Shown here piece by piece: positions 57,723 to 64,000 of a DNA stretch of 64,000 nucleotides (its first letter is position 1; each line of letters starts with the position of its first letter). This DNA is from Apoda limacodes. Taxonomy: Eukaryota; Arthropoda; Insecta; Lepidoptera; Limacodidae. Location: positions 18,406,205-18,470,204 of the forward strand of contig OX291558.1 of NCBI GenBank assembly GCA_946406115.1. Direction: 5' to 3'. The notes under the pieces were generated by a model. The model was not told the DNA's origin. It saw only the letters and a list, made by a program, of their open reading frames with translations, and did no database searches. Made by a program: the position numbers and the translations under genes.

Positions 57723-58324
57723 ATAGTACCATCCAACCCAAACTGTTAAATGGATTTCGATCCTTGAGGTATTGTTGGAGTTGTCGTGACAGGCCTAGTT
57801 TCTTAGGATAGGATATAATAGATACTCCTTTTTGTAAAAGTGTTTTTTTTTAAAATCCTGCAAAATGGTTATTAGTGGCTTGTGTACTATGCCAATTTGG
57901 CTTGTAAACCGCAAAGCGATGTAGAGGAAAGCCGTTAGGTACACAGGGATTTTAGATTAAAACAATAATTTTAAGCCGCAGTTTTTAAAAATAATTTCTT
58001 TAGATATGACATTTTTTGAATAGTATTTAAATGTGTTTTTCACAGAAACCCATTGTGTATCAAATTAAAGGTCGTCATAAGCCGGATCTAAAAATATACT
58101 ACACTTTTCCCTTTCGGCTACTTGTTTTCTAAAAATCCAAGAAGTATCTTCAAAACATATCAAGTTTGGAGCTCCTCCAGGTAGAAGACGGCTAAGTGAA
58201 TTTGATAGATAATAAATATCCTTTTCCTATATGATGACAATGTTACACTAAGTAAGTATAAGAGGCAACAAAAGTTGTACATTTTAAGTGCAAAAACTTA
58301 AACATCAAATCACAAATAGTAAGT
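57723..58324. other. 3' flank of protease C, no feature recognised
   Basis: AT-rich DNA without a recognisable element. Confidence 0.35.
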
Positions 58325-58330
58325 TTTATT
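58325..58330 (-). promoter_or_regulatory. Poly(A) signal overlapping the protease C stop
   Basis: AATAAA on the minus strand contains the TAA stop codon (58326-58328). If used, the 3' UTR is only about 15-25 nt. Confidence 0.45.
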
Positions 58331-58439
58331 TCATATGTTGAACAATAAAGTTGTAGAAACTGGTGACTTTAGTAAATACAGAAAAAGGACTAGCGTCACA
58401 CAATGCTGGTCGACCAATACCAAAGGAAGTAATACCAAT
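58326..58439 (-). CDS. Protease C exon 5 (terminal)
   Basis: Acceptor TTTTACAG; 37 codons plus TAA. It encodes ITSFGIGRPALCDASPFSVF, then TKVTSFYNFIVQHMK. Confidence 0.9.
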   Translation of the reverse strand: MGITSFGIGRPALCDASPFSVFTKVTSFYNFIVQHMK

Positions 58440-61400
58440 CTGTAAAATAATAAAAGACAATTTAGACTAGTTTATAAATATTAATTTAGTGTTGTGTTTT
58501 TGATTGCCGATTTCTCAAAAAAATGTCTCGTAGAACATACCTATTCGACGACAAATGCAAGCAATGTTTACAAGTACGTCAAAAACTATGGCGAACCATG
58601 AACAAGTAACAACGCCCAATTTTATAACGAATCTCAAACTTGAATATTACGTCTCTCTAAATTTAGATCTAAATTCGTTCTGGTGTTTTGCCAAATTTAC
58701 AAAGATATATGGGCACTTGGGGTAAGCGCGTCAAAGGGGTTCGTGCGTCTGCAGTTTTTTTTTATTTTTTGCTCACAGCAACGTTTTAGTAGGAGTAGTT
58801 GATTTAACTTCCTTTAAAAACAATAGATGTCATCGCTATACTAACACAAATGTTATTTTTATAGGAAATCGTGTTTTGTTATGTGTCTGGTTCTTTACTG
58901 AATGAGATGTGTCAATCAAATAACTTTTAATATAAATATGTGTATCTAAGTTCAGACGATATTTTGATTGGGTATAGAATTATATTATTTTAACTAGGAT
59001 GTAATAATGAATTTGTACCACTTTTCCTGAGCAAAGTTTTTGTGTTTCTTTTCTGATTATTGATGTAATCAAATCAAATCAAACAATATTTATTCAAATA
59101 GGTTTCTAAGAACCGGTAATACAATGTAAGCAATGTTAATTTTTGCCAAAAAGAGCTGGCAAGAGTTTCTTTTTTAAGTAATAATACAATACTTTGATAA
59201 TCAGCTAAAGAGTATACAATATGTACCAAAACACTTATTAGGTAATAAAAATAAGTAAGTAAGCTACTAAAACCAAAGTCAAACATGTCAATTATTTATT
59301 TTTTGTTTTTATGTAGCATGAGGGGGCGCACCACGTGAAGCATCAAATATCGTCAATCGAGTGAAGGAATTCAGATATTTAAGAGTATTCCGATATTTAA
59401 TAATACTAGTGGCATTAGCGCCATCATAATTTTTGCACAATCATATGTAAATACATATACTTAAAACTTTTCATACTATCCATGAATATAATGTAATAAT
59501 AGATATTTTAAATGCGAAAGTAAATCTGTCTGTTACGTCTTCACGTTAAAACCGATGTACCGATTTTTGTATTATTTTTTTTGTACCGAAATTTGGCATG
59601 CAGATAGTTACAGTCCCGGAAAAGGATACAAGCTACTTGAAAACTTCATTATCAGTTTTTTTTCCCAGAATTGAGGAGTTGCCGTTTGAAATCCTACACC
59701 GATGACCGAATTTAGGGCGGGTGGAAACGCAGGCCATATCTAGTATATTATAAATGCGATAAACATAATCACTTATGAATAATCCATGTCTTACAGTAAA
59801 GATAAACAAAGCAAAAAAGTAAGACTTAATACTAAGAATACAAAGAAGTATGCAAGAGCAGACCAGCCTCCACAGGCAGCACCCGTTCACGAGTATGACA
59901 CATGAATCAGCCATCGCTTTGCTCAACCATGTTTTAGGGAACGCAACGACCTGACGTACATGCCACCACCGCAGAGACACTTTGAGAGAGCATGACACAC
60001 TCAAGCAACTCCAATAAAATTTCGATTGTACTAGTTACAATGTTTGTAGTAAAGGAACAAAATATAAATCCGATTCATATCGAGATTTACACACACAAGT
60101 TTACATTTAACATCACAAGGCGAACACACGTACTCTGAACTTAAAACTGATTTATATGATGCTTTTTAAAAAATGTTTAGATAAGAGGAAAAGATTGTAA
60201 GGTCAAAAGCATTTACTAAATAATCAAATTTCTTACAATAACATTACTAAATTAATATATTAATACATACACAAAGACACACATAAATATACATGAAACA
60301 CAAACAGTGTATCAAAAATTGATACTACTAGATAAATATACATTATACGTATAATGTATATTTACTTACCCCACGTGACCTAAAGTAGGTATAATAATCC
60401 GCGCGGGTTCAGAAAGGGGCGGTGACGGTGACGGAACCTTGTCGAAGTAAATTAAAAATGAGAGTTCTAGAAAGTTAAGTAAAGTTATCAAAGAAGTTTA
60501 AATATTTAATCGTCATTATCTATTAATAAAAATATGAGTGATCTTTTCTGACCCTTTGACCTTGGGTGTTTGGTCGCTAGTGTCGTTGTAAGTTCATACC
60601 AATATGGATACTGTAGTTTTGATTTTTGACCACCGTGTCAGAAAAGTTTGAATAGCACTACGCGAGTTTTCTGATATTAGAGCTGGCAGGTGTCCGCAAA
60701 TTCCTCAGTTCGAAAAGTTCGCATTTTGACGTGACAACGTCTTATAAATTGGTTTGCCGGGTGACACTTCAAGAAACTGCGTTACGCTCCGCTCACGTTA
60801 TGCGCTCACAATGAGAGCGAGTGAGAGGCACGCGCCCGCCTAAGAGCGAGAGAGACAGACATAAAATCATTGTCACGTAAAACTTTCGCCCGTATACCGA
60901 CTTTACAGGCAACCAGTTTTTTTTTTTGAACGGGCGTGGATTATATACAGAATCATACATAGTTATAGGTAACACATGACCCTGTAGAAATTACATGATG
61001 ACCCTGGAGAAATGACACGCATTAATACGCTATCTAGTATCCATATTAAAGTAGGATGAAAGAAGGAATATTAGTATTTCTGCATCAGTTGTATAGTTGG
61101 GTTTATTCGGGCCGCTGCTGAAGCGACCAACGTAAGCTGAACTTCCCTCAGAGGCACAACTTATTTCGCAACCGTTCTACGATTTCGTTAGGTCTTGTTG
61201 AAAGTGCCAAGCGTCCCCAGCTTGACCTAACGACTGCTGTCATATATCAACCAGCCGTCCTGGCTCGTTCGTTTCAGGTCACCCATCCACTGCAAAGAGC
61301 TATTTTTCACTTACCAATTTAAAATGTTAAATACGATTATATTTGTTATATTTATTACAAATTGTTATTATAAAAAGAAAAACGTACTAAAATATTTCTT

Positions 61401-64000
61401 CCAGGACGTTTGATAACAAGTGGACCTCCAGAATCTCCTTGGCAGGTACCACCACCATTTACACCAACGGTACACAGGTTAGTGGGTTTAACAAGACCTG
61501 GGTCGAAAAAATTCTCACATTTTGATAATGGGATAATTTGTATGAATACTTGACTTACAGTTGCGTGATAAGGCACACCAGGTTCATCTGAAAAAAATAA
61601 GCTTTATAAATTACCGGCCAAGTGCGAGTTGGACTCGTGCACTAAGGGTTTCGTACCATCACAGACAAAAAACTAAATTTTTAGTAATAAATTTAATGCC
61701 AACCCTATAGTAGTCAAAGTCGTGATTACTTTTTTCGTTAATGCCATTGCGAAATGCTTGCACACGAAATAAAGCCTACTTATATTATAAATGTGAAAGT
61801 TTGTTTGTGTGTATGGATGGATGTTTGTTACTCAATAACGCTCCAGTAGCTGGACGGATCGGGATGAAACTTGGCATAGCAAATAGGCTACTTTTATCCC
61901 GAAAAATTCAAAATTTCACGCGGGAATAACTATAACCGAGCTTAAACGAACTATAGCTATAGCTGCAGCTTGATATAGCAAACTTCATTAGTGTAATTAG
62001 GGTGTAAATCATTGTATTAATACAGTGATTAAATAAAGGAGTCCCACGCCGATAACCGAATTTGGGGCGGGCAGAGCCGCTGGCAAAGTCTAGTCATTTA
62101 TAATTAGGTAAAGATACATTGACTTTCTACGAAACTGTTGTTCGGGGCGCAGGAGAGTGTATATTCAAAACAGTCAATGTTTACAAAAAAATATATAGTA
62201 AGTATTTTTTTTATATCGCTATTGGCAAACAAGCACATGGTCCGCCTGATGGTAAGCGGTCACCGTGGCCTATGGATGCTTGCAACACCAGAAGTATCAC
62301 TCGCGCGTTGCGGACCCTTCAAACATCCAATAACTTCTTTCTTGAAGCACCCCATACTGTAGTCTTTAGAGAAAACCTTGGCAGGGAGCTCATTCCACAA
62401 CCTAAGCGTTCGCGGCAGGAAGTTTCTCTGTAACCGCACTGTACGCGACCATTTCGGTTCTAAAGTGTGAGAATGAATTCCCTGCCGATGGCGAGCGGTG
62501 CGATGGAAGAAAGTAGCCGTGGGCATCATTTCGAACAATTCCTCAGAACACATCCCATTGTACAAGCGGTAGAACACACACAGGGAGGCAAAGTCCCTCC
62601 TCAGACTTAAGGGCAAGTGAGCTTGGGATCGTCGACAATTCTCACAGCCTGTCGTTGAACAGAGTCAAAAGGTCCAAGCTGGTATACGTATGCACCCGCC
62701 CAGAGATGGCAGCAGTACTCCATATGGGGCCGAACTTGCGACTTGTAAAGCAGCTGCCTCTCTCTGTTGAGTACACCTAGTTTTTTGGATGCCAGCTTCA
62801 CCTGATATTGTATATTAATTTATTTCTAAAATAATTGTACATAACAGTTCAAAATGAGAAAGTAGTAAGTATTTGAGTTTTTTTAAAAATGTTTCTAAGT
62901 AAAACTATATGTATGTACATAGTTAAAATGTCTTGCAATGCAATGTTACGCTACACAAACACTATTTTGAAACTTGTTTGTAAACCATTTTTGGGGGGTT
63001 GACGAATCAGGTTTTAATGAAACTAATTACTATTTGTAGTAAATACTAAAAGAAAATGACTCGTGAAAAAAATAGCTAGATACAAAATGTGGTCGATTTT
63101 TTACAGATATTTAAAAAATTATGAAAAACAAAACAAACAACATAAATTTATTTGAATAGTATTTTTTTAACCATGTAAGTCGGTATCTTACACAATTGAT
63201 ATTAGAGTTACTGCAAGTTCTACTTGCTATTATTAGGTACTTATTAATTCGGTGAAGCCTAGGCGTAATAATTGTTTAAACCTTTACAAAAAACCTTTTT
63301 TGTATAGCATTAAAACAGAAAGTATCTATATTTATTTCTTGTTTTCCAATGAAAACATCAACAGACTTACAATTTAGTTCTGGCCATGCTTTTATTGCTT
63401 TAGCAGCTTTGCACAATATTTTTTTTTCACTTATGAAAAGCATGGATTCAAGTCTCTTAGCCTAGCAACCCAAATTGGTGAATTGTAACGGTTAAAGTAA
63501 AAGTAATTGTCAAAGTTATTTTTTAACAATTACTTCTGATCAGCCTCATACGTCCCTACTGTTGAGGCACGGCTTACCCTCAACGAGTACATGTTGCCCA
63601 ATAAAAATTTAGTACCTGGGGACCGAGCTTTGCTCGTTTTTTTAACAACGCCATCTATTGTCAAGTAGCTTTAGTGTTTCTGTGTCGGTAAAAATAATAG
63701 TATAACTACTCGTCATTAGATGTCAGGAAGAGTCATATTTTTCAGTTTATCATTGCCTGAAAACACGTATATATAAAACGACGTTTTCTAAAAATGAAAC
63801 GTAGCTAGATCGATTTATTATTTTTATGTAATTTACTGAAAATTCAATAAAATTACTACTACGTATGAACTTTGTAATTGCTTACCACTTTTTGTGATGC
63901 CATAACCTGCAGCAACAGCCTGTTCTCCAACAAAACTCTCGTGTAATTGATCCATTGGCAACGATACCGGTTGAATAGAAGCTGAGTTTTAACATAACAA
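58326..64000 (-). CDS. Chymotrypsin-like serine protease C (exons 3-5; 5' part beyond window)
   Basis: Third paralogue of the cluster. The visible exons 63981-63886, 61587-61388 and 58439-58326 join in frame with the same phases as genes A and B (1,1,0). They give 31 full codons of exon 3, 66 of exon 4 and 37 of exon 5, plus split codons. Exon 3 has SIQPVSLP and AVAAGYG; exon 4 has GGTCQGDSGGPL with the catalytic Ser. The S1-base residue is Gly. Exon 5 is 6 nt longer than in A and B, with SFGIGRPALCDASPFSVFTK: the usual proline after the last conserved Cys is shifted, so the pocket loop is unusual. The His and Asp exons lie to the right of the window. Confidence 0.9.
59065..59170 (-). mobile_element. 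LINE 3'-tail fragment with (TTTGAT)n
   Basis: The plus strand TCAAATCAAATCAAACAATA then TTTATTCAAATAGGTTTCTA. Matches the tail type at 2577 and 15595. In protease C intron 4. Confidence 0.55.
59503..59750 (+). mobile_element. ATTTTAAATGCGAAAG...CTAGT element
   Basis: AAATGCGAAAGTAAATCTGT near the start, GAGGAGTTGCCGTTTGAAAT near the end, terminal CATATCTAGT. Closest to the 9140-10190 copy, but without the minisatellite. Confidence 0.65.
59751..60546. other. Protease C intron 4, no feature recognised
   Basis: AT-rich. A short palindromic ATACATTATACGTATAATGT is at 60339-60358. Confidence 0.4.
60547..60650. mobile_element. TTTTCTGACC-family MITE, copy 5
   Basis: CTTTTCTGACCCTTTGACCT, then TTGGTCGCTAGTGTCGTTGT and TTTTTGACCACCGTGTCAGA. 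Confidence 0.65.
60775..60905. other. GAGA-rich, GC-richer patch
   Basis: AATGAGAGCGAGTGAGAGGC and AAGAGCGAGAGAGACAGACA lie within about 60 bp, beside CGCTCCGCTCACGTTATGCG. It may be part of a dispersed repeat or a GAGA-type regulatory patch in protease C intron 4. Confidence 0.35.
61388..61587 (-). CDS. Protease C exon 4 (catalytic Ser)
   Basis: Acceptor TTTTTTTCAG, donor GTACGT; two bases plus 66 codons, the same length as gene B exon 4. It includes SKCENFFDPGLVKPTNLC and GGGTCQGDSGGPLVIKRPG. Confidence 0.94.
61607..61660. repeat. AGGGTTTCGTA-family end fragment
   Basis: GGCCAAGTGCGAGTTGGACT then CGTGCACTAAGGGTTTCGTA, the same end type as at 26355. Confidence 0.55.
61772..62096 (+). mobile_element. 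ATTATAAATGTGAAAG...CTAGT element
   Basis: Starts CTTATATTATAAATGTGAAAG, ends GGGCGGGCAGAGCCGCTGGC then AAAGTCTAGT. In protease C intron 3. Confidence 0.7.
62205..62810 (-). mobile_element. CR1/Jockey-like LINE, longest copy of the family
   Basis: The minus strand encodes two overlapping pieces of the ORF2 C-terminus: 62607-62801 with KLGVLNRERQLLYKSQVRPH and FDSVQRQAVRIVDDPKL, and 62260-62616 with LRRDFASLCVFYRLYNGMCS and LRLWNELPAKVFSKDYSMG. One frameshift separates them. The poly(A) tail is degraded (62195-62210). Good coding preservation suggests a fairly recent insertion. In protease C intron 3. Confidence 0.85.
62811..63604. other. Protease C intron 3, no feature recognised
   Basis: AT-rich DNA without a recognisable exon or element. 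Confidence 0.4.
63605..63815 (+). repeat. 205-bp dispersed repeat (copy of 8460-8665)
   Basis: GGGGACCGAGCTTTGCTCG, then AACAACGCCATCTATTGTCA and CATTGCCTGAAAACACG. It lies about 70 bp from protease C exon 3. Confidence 0.75.
63886..63981 (-). CDS. Protease C exon 3
   Basis: Acceptor TTAAAACTCAG, donor GTAAGC. 96 nt, one codon shorter than in genes A and B. It encodes SIQPVSLPMDQLHESFVGEQ then AVAAGYGITKS. Confidence 0.92.

Overview
This is a 64 kb piece of an insect nuclear genome, most likely a moth or butterfly (Lepidoptera). It is AT-rich, its genes are split into short exons with canonical GT-AG introns, and most of it is made of decayed transposable elements. The protease family present (two-part propeptide with an HNSVGIP-like block before IVGG, glycine at S1 position 189) and several repeat families (AGGGTTCCGTA elements, ATTATAAATGCGAAAG...CTAGT elements, GACTTCAAAAAAGGAGGAGG repeats, tRNA-like SINEs) are of lepidopteran type. 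No bacterial-type operon, CRISPR array or prokaryotic feature is present.

Left third (1-22 kb), plus strand: the 3' part of an Unc-76/FEZ gene (kinesin-1 adaptor for axonal transport), with six exons at 10991-11099, 16559-16690, 17475-17595, 18317-18567, 20649-20724 and 21149-21231. The 5' exons are not recognisable here and probably lie left of the window. The introns and left flank hold relics of non-LTR retrotransposons (CR1/Jockey-like and RTE-like), SINEs, MITEs and a 119-bp minisatellite inside a repeat.

Middle (22-30 kb): no gene recognised. It holds a tandem duplication, a mariner-type transposase tail and assorted repeats.

Right half (30.4-64 kb), minus strand: a tandem cluster of secreted chymotrypsin-like serine proteases. 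Gene A (30468-35336, 298 aa) and gene B (41781-54497, 297 aa) are complete, each with five exons and the same intron phases (0,1,1,0). Gene C (58326 to beyond 64000) shows its last three exons. An intact-looking orphan copy of the terminal exon (39103-39207) lies between A and B. All share the trypsin-fold layout: signal peptide, propeptide ending in R/IVGG, His-Asp-Ser triad and paired cysteines. They are expected to act as digestive or other extracellular endopeptidases after zymogen cleavage.

The introns of gene B are swollen by nested mobile DNA. The most unusual item is a 2.9 kb foldback structure (42472-45402) in intron 4. It has ~1.1-1.2 kb inverted arms carrying a 51-bp tandem repeat, plus broken coding sequence resembling the N-terminal part of a Polinton/Maverick-type DNA polymerase B. 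Intron 1 holds a Harbinger-like element inserted into a LINE, with another LINE inside it. A hAT-like MITE with a perfect 8-bp target duplication sits about 250 bp upstream of the gene B start codon.
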